DNA of 64,000 nucleotides from UBA11650 sp963997925 (GCA_963997925.1 CAXEOX010000002.1:12264-76263), one strand, 5' to 3'; numbered from the stretch's first letter, positions 16,287 through 24,471 are shown. Program-made: numbers and translations. The notes: generated by a model not told the origin, from the sequence alone.

Positions 16287-16829
16287 ATGACTCAGAAGAA
16301 CGAGTATGTTTTGGTTAATCCCACCACACAGGCCATCGTCGCGCCTTTCGATGGGGCTCCCCGGTTGCCCACCGTTGCGGGAATCCGGTTGGGCATCATC
16401 GACGACAGTAAGCGGAACGCCGACGTTCTGTTGCAGGAATTGGCCGAGGTTCTGCGAACCCGCTATGAGATTGCCGACGTGCAATGGCATCGCAAGCCCA
16501 GCGCATCCAGGGCTGCCGATCCAGCGGCGATAAAGGAGTTAGCTGCATCTTGCGATGCAGTGGTCATTGCCATCGGGGATTGAGGGTCCTGCAGTGCGTG
16601 CAGTGTGCACGACGGGATCCACGTGGAGAACGCCGGTATACCATCGGCTACCATCTGTACCGACCGGTTCATCCCCACCGCCCGGGGAATGGCCAAGATG
16701 TGGGGCTCGGAAGACTACCCCACCATATTCACCCAGCATCCCATCGAGAATATGACCAGGGAGCAGCTACGCCAGCGGGCCGAAGAACTGGCCCCTCAAG
16801 TGGTTGGCGTCTTGGTCGGCGGGCAGTAG
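16287..16829 (+). CDS. UGSC-family selenoprotein (TGA at 16581 read as Sec)
   Basis: Reading through the TGA at 16581-16583 as selenocysteine gives one 180-residue protein. The first part ends CDAVVIAIGD, then Sec99-Gly-Ser-Cys102-Ser-Ala-Cys105, then VHDGIHVENAGIPSATICTD and a C-terminal half with FTQHPIENMTREQL. The U-G-S-C signature is that of the UGSC (seleno)protein family, where relatives have Cys in place of Sec. The frame stays open for 82 codons after the TGA with family-like sequence, which argues against a pseudogene. The start is the ATG at 16287, five bases after GGAGG; an upstream in-frame ATG at 16275 overlaps that site. Role: a probable redox or thiol/selenol-dependent reductase in the cytoplasm; the substrate is unknown. 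Confidence 0.85.
16584..16620 (+). promoter_or_regulatory. Putative bacterial SECIS hairpin
   Basis: Directly after the TGA, CTGCA (16589-16593) and TGCAG (16599-16603) form a perfect five-bp stem with loop GTGCG. GGGTC (16584-16588) can pair with GATCC (16616-16620) as an outer stem with one G-U pair. Position immediately 3' of the UGA and a short G-U containing loop fit bacterial SECIS elements bound by SelB. The pairing was done by eye. Confidence 0.55.
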
Positions 16830-16841
16830 CCCATTAGAAAA

Positions 16842-16910
16842 GCCACGGAGACACAGAGAACACGGAGTAAGTAATCTAGAAAATCTCCGTGGCCTCTGTG
16901 TTTCTGGGGC
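16842..16910. terminator. Inverted repeat between convergent genes
   Basis: Arms 16842-16867 (GCCACGGAGACACAGAG...) and 16885-16910 (CTCCGTGGCCTCTGTG...) match at about 21 of 26 positions. It lies between the selenoprotein gene and the convergent Trm112 gene and may act as a bidirectional terminator. This looks like a dispersed repeat family that has been placed at a gene end. No T-run was noted. Confidence 0.5.
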
Positions 16911-16916
16911 AGCCGC

Positions 16917-17099
16917 CTACTCCCTCATCGCCGGCGGTAGCAGGTTGGGGATGGAGTCTTCGATGGGGTATATCTCGTCGCACTTATGGCAGACTAGAGA
17001 GCCCTGAATCACCTCGTCTCCTTCTTCCGTTTCCACCTTCAGTTCCAGTTCGCTCTTGCAAACCGGACAGGCCAGGATGTCCATCAGTTCCTTTTTCAA
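16917..17099 (-). CDS. Trm112-family zinc-ribbon protein
   Basis: A 60-residue Trm112/YcaR-like protein: MDILACPVCKSELEL at residues 6-20 and LVCHKCDEIYPIEDSIPNLLP near 35-55 give two CxxC pairs for one zinc. In other organisms Trm112 proteins activate methyltransferases; the free-standing bacterial forms have no firm role. It starts with ATG. It is convergent with the selenoprotein and upstream of the CopD-like gene on the same strand. Confidence 0.9.
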   Translation of the reverse strand: MKKELMDILACPVCKSELELKVETEEGDEVIQGSLVCHKCDEIYPIEDSIPNLLPPAMRE

Positions 17100-17154
17100 A
17101 TGTCCTCCAATAAGTATTCAGCGTACAGCCTTTAACTGTCAGCTTTTTCTATCT

Positions 17155-17640
17155 CTAGCTACGCAAGGCATTCTCAAATATGGCGTTGAGAATGTCCGAC
17201 AATCCCAAGACTATCACACCGTAAATCAACAATGCTCCAGTGCCGGTGAGCCGGTCCTTGATTCTGCTCAAACGACCGTCTGCGATCCCCTCGTCATCAG
17301 GGTAAACCCGGGGTCGCAGGAAACGCACGACGTAGAACATGTACAAGGCCAGGACAATCTTAACAACCAGTACCGCCACATAGAAAGCCGTTACGGCGGT
17401 GTCGGTGAGCCGGGTTGCTGAAAGCACGATGCCCGTGATCAACAGCACCCCGATGGCCGTGTTCACCAGGCTGCGAAATTCCTCCCCTATTGACCGGCGA
17501 GTTGTGCCACCGTTGGCGCCGGTTCGTCCCAGCGCGGGCCGCAAAACCATAAGCCAGAACATCCCTCCGCCGACCCAGGCGACGGCGGCTAAGAGGTGGA
17601 ACCAGCGGATGGTCGTGATTATCCAATCTAGGACGCCCAT
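17155..17640 (-). CDS. CopD-like integral membrane protein
   Basis: A 161-residue membrane protein with about four hydrophobic helices: IRWFHLLAAVAWVGGGMFWLMV, then helices around LVNTAIGVLLITGIVLSA, AVLVVKIVLALYMFYVV and a C-terminal TGALLIYGVIVLGLSDI. The first-helix pattern WFHLLAAVAWVGGG is typical of CopD/YozB-like proteins linked to copper handling or cytochrome assembly. The ATG at 17640 is used; a longer in-frame reading up to 17781 would translate the family C repeat at 17672-17760 and is rejected. A TlpA-like thioredoxin lies just upstream on the same strand, which fits a metal or haem-protein maturation role. Confidence 0.8.
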   Translation of the reverse strand: MGVLDWIITTIRWFHLLAAVAWVGGGMFWLMVLRPALGRTGANGGTTRRSIGEEFRSLVNTAIGVLLITGIVLSATRLTDTAVTAFYVAVLVVKIVLALYMFYVVRFLRPRVYPDDEGIADGRLSRIKDRLTGTGALLIYGVIVLGLSDILNAIFENALRS

Positions 17641-17671
17641 GGTTATGCGTGAGTAAGCTCCTACGAATGAT

Positions 17672-17760
17672 GGTTCGACAAGCCTGTCCTGAGCACAGTC
17701 GACGGGCTCGCCACGAACGATGCTTTCCACGGTCTCCGTTCGTCCCGAACTTGTCGAAGG
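17672..17760. repeat. Inverted repeat, family C, diverged copy
   Basis: GGTTCGACAAGCCTGTCC...GGGCTCGCCACGAACG followed by CCGTTCGTCCCGAACTTGTCG. Related to 10592-10653. It lies between the TlpA-like and CopD-like genes. Confidence 0.6.
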
Positions 17761-17784
17761 ACCCACCGCGACGATTGCCAAAAC

Positions 17785-18339
17785 TTAAAACAGATCAAGG
17801 ACCAGCTCGGTCAACTTTTCTGCGTCCAGTGTGCTTATTTCTGTCCTGACCAACCTTCCAGACTTGTCTATGAAAATCGTCGTTGGGAAGTAAGCCAACT
17901 TGTAATCCAAAGTGATTTGGGCCCCAGTGTCGGTGGCGAACCTGTAGGTCAGCCCCAGCTCTTCGACGAAATCTTTGGCGTCCTGCTCGGTATCGAAGCC
18001 TTGGGGAACGAACAGCCCCAAGAACAGCACGTCTTCATCCTTAACCTGCTGCCAGGATTTCTCGAAGTCTGGCATCTCTGCCCGGCAAGGTGGACAGGAC
18101 GGGAACCAAAAATTGAGCACCACCGCCCTCTGGCCGATCTGATCGGAAAGACGGAAACTTGTGCCGTCGAACAGGTTCACCTGGAAATCCGACGCTGGTT
18201 CTGGCGTCGCATCCCCGCCGATGCATGACGCCAGCACAAGTATCATCAGACAGAATGGCGTCAAAATAACAAGCTTGGTGCCCGGGCGGAGACGCGGGGA
18301 ATGGGCCGGGGAAACCTGTGGGGAAGAGTTAGCCACCAT
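17785..18339 (-). CDS. TlpA-like thioredoxin-fold lipoprotein
   Basis: A 184-residue predicted lipoprotein. A hydrophobic stretch (VILTPFCLMILVLASC) ends in lipobox Cys39, so the mature protein should sit on the outer face of the membrane. The thioredoxin domain follows, with WFPSCPPCRAEMP (redox Cys82 and Cys85) and cis-Pro region YFPTTIFID. Proteins of this type reduce disulfides in cytochrome c or copper-protein maturation. The ATG at 18339 is preferred to an upstream in-frame TTG at 18378, which would add an unlikely N-terminal extension. It is the upstream neighbour of the CopD-like gene. Confidence 0.88.
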   Translation of the reverse strand: MVANSSPQVSPAHSPRLRPGTKLVILTPFCLMILVLASCIGGDATPEPASDFQVNLFDGTSFRLSDQIGQRAVVLNFWFPSCPPCRAEMPDFEKSWQQVKDEDVLFLGLFVPQGFDTEQDAKDFVEELGLTYRFATDTGAQITLDYKLAYFPTTIFIDKSGRLVRTEISTLDAEKLTELVLDLF

Positions 18340-18459
18340 GCTTCTAGTTATTCTATAGAGGTGGCATGGGTGGGTCAATCTAGTAGGTCGGGATGTGTTG
18401 TTTGATTAACGTTGCAGCCGCGAATAAACTGACCGAAGAGTAAATGCAATGCCACGCCC

Positions 18460-18487
18460 GTAGGGGCGCACGGCCGTGCGCCCCTAC
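18460..18487. repeat. Perfect 28-bp palindrome, family F
   Basis: GTAGGGGCGCACGG followed by its exact reverse complement. It lies 36 bp before the SDR start. A related palindrome (19277-19298) lies directly after the SDR gene. Confidence 0.8.
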
Positions 18488-18522
18488 CAACCCAAGACAA
18501 ACTGTTCCAAGGAGAAACGAAA

Positions 18523-19272
18523 ATGCGGCTGGAAAACAAGGTTGCTTTGATCAGCGGCGGCGCCAGGGGAATGGGCGCCGTTGAGGCTAAACTTTTCACT
18601 ACCGAAGGGGCGAAAGTCGTTATTGGGGACGTGTTGGAGGAGGATGGCCGACGCACCGAAGCCGAGATAAACGAAGCGGGAGGGGAGTGCCTCTTCGTCC
18701 CGCTGGACGTTACCAATGAAGCTGCTTGGCAAGACGCGGTCCAGGCCGCCGTGAGACGGTTCGGCAAGTTGGATATCCTGGTGAATAACGCCGGCATCTA
18801 CCGGACCGAGCGGGTGGAGGAAGTGAGCGAGGAGCTATGGGATCTCGTGATGGGAATCAACGCCAAGGGCGTTTTTCTGGGAACAAAGCACGCCATCCCC
18901 GAGATGCGAAACGCTGGGGGCGGCTCCATAGTTAACATCTCATCGGTGGCGGGGTTGGTTGGCGACCACATTTCTGCGGCCTACGCATCGTCGAAGGGTG
19001 CGGTGCGGCTACTAACCAAGTCGACGGCTATCCAGTATGCCAAGGAAGGGATACGCTGCAACTCGGTCCATCCCGGCACCATCGAAACCCCGATGACGGC
19101 CGACATGCTGGTGGACCCACAATACCGCCAGGACCGGATGGAAAGAACTCCCTTACAACGCTTGGGGACCGCCCAAGACGTGGCCTACGGAGTTCTCTAC
19201 CTGGCCTCGGACGAGTCTTCCTTCGTCACCGGCAGCGAGTTGGTGATAGACGGTGGGAGGATAGCGCAGTAG
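18523..19272 (+). CDS. SDR family oxidoreductase
   Basis: A 249-residue classical short-chain dehydrogenase/reductase. The cofactor motif is GGARGMG at 12-18, NNAGIY follows near residue 90, the catalytic Ser is in NISSVAG and the YxxxK is YASSK near 155-159. The C-terminal VTGSELVIDGG is typical of glucose-1-dehydrogenase or 3-hydroxysteroid-dehydrogenase-like members. An Asp at the end of the second strand (VIGDV) suggests NAD(H). AAGGAG precedes the ATG. It is bracketed by two similar palindromes, 18460-18487 and 19277-19298, which may mark it as an inserted unit. Substrate unknown. Confidence 0.93.
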   Translation: MRLENKVALISGGARGMGAVEAKLFTTEGAKVVIGDVLEEDGRRTEAEINEAGGECLFVPLDVTNEAAWQDAVQAAVRRFGKLDILVNNAGIYRTERVEEVSEELWDLVMGINAKGVFLGTKHAIPEMRNAGGGSIVNISSVAGLVGDHISAAYASSKGAVRLLTKSTAIQYAKEGIRCNSVHPGTIETPMTADMLVDPQYRQDRMERTPLQRLGTAQDVAYGVLYLASDESSFVTGSELVIDGGRIAQ

Positions 19273-19276
19273 CGTG

Positions 19277-19298
19277 GGGGCACGGCTAGCCGTGCCCC
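19277..19298. repeat. Perfect 22-bp palindrome, family F
   Basis: GGGGCACGGCT followed by its exact reverse complement, five bases after the SDR stop codon. Pairs with 18460-18487. As a hairpin between convergent genes it could end transcription of either. Confidence 0.75.
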
Positions 19299-19314
19299 TA
19301 CCGGATCGAAGTTG

Positions 19315-21072
19315 CTACCGCCCCATCGCGTATCCGTCCCGCCGGAGATCAGCGCCGGCGGATAGGGTGCCCCGCTCCCGGTCCACTTTGATGGCGCTTA
19401 GACTTCCCATCCGTGCAGTCCAATCGTCCCATACTTCTACCTTGTGGCCGCGCCGGTTCAACTCCGCGACCGTTGATGGGTCGATTCGGCCCTCGACTCC
19501 CACCAATCCTGGGTGGTAGGCATGGGGCCAGAAGGAGTTGGGGAAGCTCCAAGCGGAGACGCGAGGCGCTTCGATGGCTTGCTGGGGGTCCATGCCAAAC
19601 TCGGCTACGTTCAGGAACAATTGCACCATAGACTGGCACTGTACGTCGCCGCCCGGCGTTCCAAATGGCATCAATACCTGACCGTCGCGCATCGCCAAAG
19701 CAGGATTGGGGGTTAGCCTGGGCCGCTTGCCAGGAGCCACGGAGCAGGGGTGATCCGCGTCCAGCCAGCTTTGGGAGCCTCGGGGCGAGATAACAAATCC
19801 CAGCCCGGTGGCTACCGGAGCGCCGCCGATACCGTCGCTGGGAGTGGCGGAGAAAGCGTTGCCTTGGCGGTCGACCACGGAGATGTAGCTTGTGTCGGCT
19901 TCCAGTCTGCCGCCCACCGGCTCCGGCTTGGCCGCGCCTCGTCCCGCCGGTCTACCGCTCTGGTGACGCCAAGGGTCGCCCGGTTCAGGCATCTCGGGTG
20001 TTGCCCGGTTAGGGTCGATGGCCCGGCGACGCTCATCGGCAAAGGCCTTGGATGTCAGGCCCTCCATGGGAACGTCAATGAAATCCGGATCGCCGTAGAA
20101 ATGATGCCGGTCGGCGAAGGACAGCTTCAGGGCTTCTAGGACGGTGTGGATGTAGTCAACGCTGTTGTGGCCCATGGCCTGCAAGTCGCAGCCTTCCAGA
20201 ATCTGAAGGGCTTCGATGGAAACTGGACCCTGGCACCAGGGGCCGCAGGTGTATACGTCGATGCCTTTGTAGCTGCCGGCCGCGGGTTTATCCACACCCA
20301 CGTGGAAGGCAGCCAGGTCCTCCATGGTGAGAAGACCGCCTTGGTCCTGAACGAACCGGACCATCTCCTCGGCAATCTCGCCGTGGTAGAAGAAGTCCCG
20401 TGCTGCCCGGAGAGCCTTGTCCCGGCCCCCGGAAAGGTTGTCCCGCTCGACTTGGATCAGACGGCGGAAAGTCCCGGCCAGTTCCTTCTGGACCAGAAGT
20501 GCTCCCGTCTCCAACACCTTTCCGCCGGGGAAAAACACGTCCCGGGTGGACTGCCATTTCTGGTTGTCCCCGTCGTAGTGCTCCAGGCCGCCACCGGCGC
20601 CAATCAAAGCACGGTGCAATGTGTCGGGTATCGGGAATCCGCCCTCGGCCAACTCCAGAGCCGGAGTTACAACCTGCTCGAAGGTCATGGTGCCGTATAG
20701 CTTCAGGGCCGTTAGCCAGCCGTCCGCCGCTGCGGGTGTCACGGTGCGGAGAACGCCCACCGGTATCTCTCCGCCGCAGTTCTGGTTGAAGTAGTCGATG
20801 CTTGCGGCGGCGGGCCACCGGCCCAAGCCGCTAATCTCCACGGTGTCTTGCTTCTGGGCGTCGTGGATGATTATCGGAGCGACGCCGCCAAAGCTGGTGT
20901 ACTGGGGCAGAACGACGTTGATGACGATACCCGCAGCCACTCCGGCGTCGGTGGCGTTGCCACCCTGTTCCAGGATGCGGTATCCCGCCGCCGTGGCCAG
21001 GTAGTGACCGGTCGACACCATGTGAGTGGTTCCGGTGATTAAAGGCCTATAAGTTCTTATTCCTGTCGCCAC
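19315..21072 (-). CDS. Gamma-glutamyltransferase family protein
   Basis: A 585-residue Ntn-hydrolase of the gamma-glutamyltranspeptidase family. The N-terminal ATAAGYRILEQGGNATDAGVA (26-46) is the family signature, and the autoprocessing/catalytic Thr is Thr394 in EADTSYISVVD. The C-terminal GSLSAIKVDRERGTLSAGADLRRDG is the usual end. There is no signal peptide, unlike secreted GGTs, so it is predicted cytoplasmic and may be a cephalosporin-acylase or amidase-like relative. The start is a GTG seven bases after AGGAGGT. It stands alone on the minus strand, convergent with the SDR gene. Substrate unclear. Confidence 0.92.
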   Translation of the reverse strand: MATGIRTYRPLITGTTHMVSTGHYLATAAGYRILEQGGNATDAGVAAGIVINVVLPQYTSFGGVAPIIIHDAQKQDTVEISGLGRWPAAASIDYFNQNCGGEIPVGVLRTVTPAAADGWLTALKLYGTMTFEQVVTPALELAEGGFPIPDTLHRALIGAGGGLEHYDGDNQKWQSTRDVFFPGGKVLETGALLVQKELAGTFRRLIQVERDNLSGGRDKALRAARDFFYHGEIAEEMVRFVQDQGGLLTMEDLAAFHVGVDKPAAGSYKGIDVYTCGPWCQGPVSIEALQILEGCDLQAMGHNSVDYIHTVLEALKLSFADRHHFYGDPDFIDVPMEGLTSKAFADERRRAIDPNRATPEMPEPGDPWRHQSGRPAGRGAAKPEPVGGRLEADTSYISVVDRQGNAFSATPSDGIGGAPVATGLGFVISPRGSQSWLDADHPCSVAPGKRPRLTPNPALAMRDGQVLMPFGTPGGDVQCQSMVQLFLNVAEFGMDPQQAIEAPRVSAWSFPNSFWPHAYHPGLVGVEGRIDPSTVAELNRRGHKVEVWDDWTARMGSLSAIKVDRERGTLSAGADLRRDGYAMGR

Positions 21073-21216
21073 GTTCTACCTCCTGTTTCCCATCGCCGAC
21101 GCTGAAGAGCAGTTTCGTTCTGGACTGCCTGTCTGTGCGGCTTGTATCCCGGCGAACTGGGTTGGAGGTATGTTAGCGGCGGGCTGATACCGGTGTCAAT
21201 CGGCGGTTATGCAAGC

Positions 21217-22467
21217 CTATACGAAGCCTCGCAGTTCAACGGCCCGGGCGACCCGCTCCACGCCGATATGAAATGCCGCTTGGCGGTGGGTGATGCCTTC
21301 GGTCTGGGCCTTCTCCCGTACTTCGCCGTAGGCCCGCGCCATAATCTTTATCAGCTCTTCGTTGACATGGCTTTCCTCCCAACGGAACTCCTGCAGGTTT
21401 TGGGTCCACTCGAAGTAGGAGACGATGACCCCGCCGGCGTTGACCAGAATGTCCGGCATGACCCGGATCCCGCGTTCAGCCAATATGTCGTCGGCTTCCG
21501 GGGTTAGAGGATGGTTGGCTGCTTCTACGATCAGCTTGGTTTTCAGCTTAGGTGCGTTCTCCGCTGTTACCACGTTGCCGATGGCGGCGGGTACCAGAAC
21601 ATCACATTCCAATTCCAATAGCTCGGCATTGGTTACGTTATCTCCCCCGGCGAACCCGGGAACCACCCCAGACTGATTTTGATGTTCTAGTAATGCCGCT
21701 ATGTCGAGTCCGTTGGAGTTGTATACTCCGCCCTGAACCCCGCTCACTCCAACCACCTTGCAGCCATACTCCTGTAGCAACTTGGCGGTCCACGTACCCA
21801 CGTTTCCGAAACCCTGAATCACGATGCGAGCTCCGTCAGGGTTCATACCCATGTCGTTTGCCGCCTGGCTAATCAGGTAGGAGACACCTCGGCCGGTAGC
21901 GGCCTCTCTTCCCAGTGAGCCGCCAATCTCCACGGGTTTTCCGGTTACGCAAGCGGGCGAATGTCCGTGGATTTGGCCGTAAGCGTCCATCATCCAGGCC
22001 ATGGTCTGAGAGTTGGTGCCCATGTCGGGGGCCGGTATGTCCCGGTTAGGGGCCAACAGGTGCACGATATTTATCGTGTAACGGCGGGTGAGGCGGTTCA
22101 ATTCTTCGTTGCTGAGTTCAGTAGGGTCAACCTGAACGCCCCCCTTTGCGCCGCCGAAAGGCAGGTTCATCAGGGCGGTCTTCCAAGTCATGAGGGCGGC
22201 TAATGCTCTGACCTCATCTTGGTCCGCTTCAGGATGGTACCGTACGCCGCCTTTGTACGGTCCACGAGCACCGTTGTGCTGGATGCGGAAACCGTTGTAA
22301 ACGTTGATGTGGCCGTCGTCCATTCGCACCGGCACCTGGACCTGAAGCTCGCGCCAAGGTCTTCGCAGCATCTCCCGGCGCCCTTCGGCCAGCCCCAGCC
22401 GTTCGGCGGCTTGGTCGAAAAAGAGGTTCACTTCCTCAAAGGGAGTCAATTTCTTAGCGGTAGCCAT
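21217..22467 (-). CDS. gdhA: Glu/Leu/Phe/Val dehydrogenase (glutamate dehydrogenase)
   Basis: A 416-residue oxidative-deamination dehydrogenase joining glutamate and 2-oxoglutarate. KGGVRYHPEADQDEVRALA and the catalytic-lysine segment LPFGGAKGGV lie in the N-terminal half, and the Rossmann motif is QGFGNVGTWTA near 216-226. The C-terminal LVNAGGVIVSYFEWTQN is typical of the hexameric NAD(P) enzymes of Gram-positives and archaea. GGAGG precedes the ATG. It is a single gene on this strand. It links amino-acid nitrogen to central metabolism. Glutamate as substrate is most likely, with leucine dehydrogenase as a weaker alternative. Confidence 0.95.
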   Translation of the reverse strand: MATAKKLTPFEEVNLFFDQAAERLGLAEGRREMLRRPWRELQVQVPVRMDDGHINVYNGFRIQHNGARGPYKGGVRYHPEADQDEVRALAALMTWKTALMNLPFGGAKGGVQVDPTELSNEELNRLTRRYTINIVHLLAPNRDIPAPDMGTNSQTMAWMMDAYGQIHGHSPACVTGKPVEIGGSLGREAATGRGVSYLISQAANDMGMNPDGARIVIQGFGNVGTWTAKLLQEYGCKVVGVSGVQGGVYNSNGLDIAALLEHQNQSGVVPGFAGGDNVTNAELLELECDVLVPAAIGNVVTAENAPKLKTKLIVEAANHPLTPEADDILAERGIRVMPDILVNAGGVIVSYFEWTQNLQEFRWEESHVNEELIKIMARAYGEVREKAQTEGITHRQAAFHIGVERVARAVELRGFV

Positions 22468-22690
22468 GGTCCACGCCTCCTATTTTCGGCATCGGCCGAA
22501 AAGGTGTGTGTCATCCGGTCTACGGTTATATTTCAATCCTCTTGGAACGGGCAAAACCTGCGACAGCATACGAATGCTCGACCGATATAGATAAGATGCC
22601 TGTCCACCCGATAGGGTGTTAAGTTTACCGGAAAAGCGGACGAAGGTGCGCTTACATATGGGGGCTTAGTTCGGGCATATTTCCACGACT

Positions 22691-22704
22691 GTGCTAAAAT
22701 TCCG
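22691..22704 (+). promoter_or_regulatory. Extended -10 promoter candidate
   Basis: GTGCTAAAATTCCG, an extended -10 (TGC plus TAAAAT), nearly identical to 48579-48592 and 63889-63902. It lies about 70 bp before the small ORF at 22772. Confidence 0.5.
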
Positions 22705-22771
22705 AAGTCTCAGATGCACACGGTCCATCGGGGATCCGGCGATATATAGACTTGGAGGACAGGAGCGAAAC

Positions 22772-23119
22772 ATGCTGTTTGAGGTTGAGGTGGTTGCTGG
22801 AGAGAACAGCCCGATGGACTTGAACCGGGTGTTCGACCTGCTGTCCGAGCCACGCCCGATCCGCCGGGTTTTCACCGCCGATCGTATGGACGTGGACATC
22901 TGGTGTGAAGTGACGGGTTGGAGTGAAGCCGGTCAGTGCCCGGCTTATGCGGCGTTGTCGGAAGACTCCGGGGATGGCACGGTTCTGCTCATCTATGGTG
23001 GTGACGACGGTATCAGGTTGCGGCCAGTAGATTCCCAAGGGGAATGGGACCCGGCCAACGTTGAGCAATGGGGGGAGCCCTGCCTTATGTTGGGCATGGA
23101 TGCTCCGGTGGAGGAATAG
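22772..23119 (+). CDS. Hypothetical protein
   Basis: A 115-residue protein with no recognised family. It is acidic, with a mixed pattern: an N-terminal strand (MLFEVEVVAG), a helix with NRVFDLLSEP, strands around RRVFTADRMDVDIWCEVTG and TVLLIYGGDDGIRLRPV, and a C-terminal EPCLMLGMDAP. The ATG at 22772 is chosen over an earlier one at 22691 because GGAGGACAGGAG lies just upstream and the earlier ATG falls inside the promoter-like sequence. It is convergent with the monooxygenase gene at 23171. Probably a real gene because of promoter and ribosome-binding site. Confidence 0.65.
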   Translation: MLFEVEVVAGENSPMDLNRVFDLLSEPRPIRRVFTADRMDVDIWCEVTGWSEAGQCPAYAALSEDSGDGTVLLIYGGDDGIRLRPVDSQGEWDPANVEQWGEPCLMLGMDAPVEE

Positions 23120-23170
23120 GCCTGGGGTCTCGAGCAGTTCGCCCAAGACCCCATTAAAGACGATTCTCGA

Positions 23171-24316
23171 CTATGCCTGCTTCGTGAACTCCGGCATGAC
23201 ATCCTTGGCGAAGCGGCTCAGTTGGTCTTTGTACATCTCCCAGGGCATGGCCTCGGGCCATTGGAGGATGACGTCCTCCAGCCCCGGATACCGCTCTTCC
23301 ATCTCATGGAGGAACTTGATACATCCTTCCGGCTCTCCGCAGTACCAGACCTTCTGCTCGATTCCCTCTTCGATGGTCGGCGCTCGGGATGGCGCGCCCG
23401 GGGTGCCCCAGGCGCGGCCTTCTGAGTCGGTGTAGCGGACGAAGCCGAAGGGCGCGAACCACTTGTATCGTTCATCGTGGTAGGGCCGGACTTTGTCCAT
23501 CGCTTCCCGCTCGCTGTCCCCCAGACAAAATCCGATGCCTAGAGCCATGTCCTGTCCCAACGAGAGATTTCGGCCTTCTTCCGCCGCAAAGTCCTTGTAG
23601 GTGTTGAAGAGTTGATTGACCAGCACGTCGCCGGTTAGAGCGACCACACCCTTGATTCCCTTTCTGGCGATGTACTCAAGGGTTCGGCCGCTGGCGACGG
23701 GCTGCCAAATCTCCACCGGCGTGTTGATTGGCTTGGGCACCATGGTGATGTCCTGCACTTCGTAACCCCGGAAAGGCACGTGAGCCGGGAGGGAATAATG
23801 CTTCCCTTCGTGGGTGAAGGAATCTTCGTTGAAGCATTTGAAGATAATCTCCATCTGCTCTTCGAAAAGCTCCTTGTTGGCATCGTTATCGATGACTGGG
23901 GATCCGAAGGTTTCAACCTCTCGGGACTGATACCCTCTTCCAACTCCGAAAATCAACCTGCCTTTGGTCATGATGTCGGCCATGGCGTAGTCCTCGGCCA
24001 GACGGATGGGGTGCCAGTTGGGCACGACGTTGAAGCCGCTGCCAAACTTGAGCTGTTTGGTAATGCCTGCCAGATGAACGCCCTGTAATATCAGATTGGG
24101 GAAAACCTCGTAACCCTCCCGCTGGAAGTGGTGCTCGGCGGTCCACATGCAGTAATAGCCAAGCTCGTCCATATGCTTTGCCAGGTTCTCCGCATTGCCG
24201 TAGGCCTCTATAAGCTTCTCGTTCGGGTATCGCCGTTCGTCGGCGGGGGTGCCGTCTACACCGGGGTTTTCCAGGTCGATCTGGCCTACGTACAAGACCG
24301 AGAATCGCTTAATCAT
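23171..24316 (-). CDS. LLM-class flavin-dependent monooxygenase
   Basis: A 381-residue luciferase-like oxidoreductase with the bacterial-luciferase alpha-type layout. MWTAEHHFQREGYE near residue 58, LKFGSGFNVVPNWHPIRLAED near 95-115 and GRLIFGVGRGYQSRE near 125-138 are the standard segments. It is longer than the copy at 1-1011 and belongs to another subgroup. It probably uses FMNH2 delivered by a separate reductase, which is not seen in the window. An extended -10 lies about 105 bp upstream at 24419-24427. The substrate is unknown; this family is expanded in SAR202 genomes and thought to attack recalcitrant organic matter (literature recollection). Confidence 0.92.
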   Translation of the reverse strand: MIKRFSVLYVGQIDLENPGVDGTPADERRYPNEKLIEAYGNAENLAKHMDELGYYCMWTAEHHFQREGYEVFPNLILQGVHLAGITKQLKFGSGFNVVPNWHPIRLAEDYAMADIMTKGRLIFGVGRGYQSREVETFGSPVIDNDANKELFEEQMEIIFKCFNEDSFTHEGKHYSLPAHVPFRGYEVQDITMVPKPINTPVEIWQPVASGRTLEYIARKGIKGVVALTGDVLVNQLFNTYKDFAAEEGRNLSLGQDMALGIGFCLGDSEREAMDKVRPYHDERYKWFAPFGFVRYTDSEGRAWGTPGAPSRAPTIEEGIEQKVWYCGEPEGCIKFLHEMEERYPGLEDVILQWPEAMPWEMYKDQLSRFAKDVMPEFTKQA

Positions 24317-24418
24317 CGTTGCTGCTCCCTTCGCGTTGGTAGTCTCGCCGCAAGCCGGATGCCATGCGGCGGAATTTAAGCGTCAAACTTCCCCATGGAG
24401 GTTCCAGTGGGCGGAAAT

Positions 24419-24427
24419 ATTATAGCA
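24419..24427 (-). promoter_or_regulatory. Extended -10 promoter candidate
   Basis: On the minus strand the sequence reads TGCTATAAT, with no clear -35. It is placed to transcribe the monooxygenase gene that starts at 24316. Confidence 0.5.
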
Positions 24428-24471
24428 TGGGACATCCGTTCGGCGGAGGCGGAAGCCGTCGTAGAGGGAAT

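Noticed and set aside
16275..16583. Two separate short ORFs (16275-16583 and 16605-16829)
   Set aside because: They are one gene read through TGA as selenocysteine; the joined product carries the UGSC motif and continues in frame.
17641..17781. N-terminal extension of the CopD-like protein
   Set aside because: The extension translates the family C repeat; the membrane protein begins at 17640.
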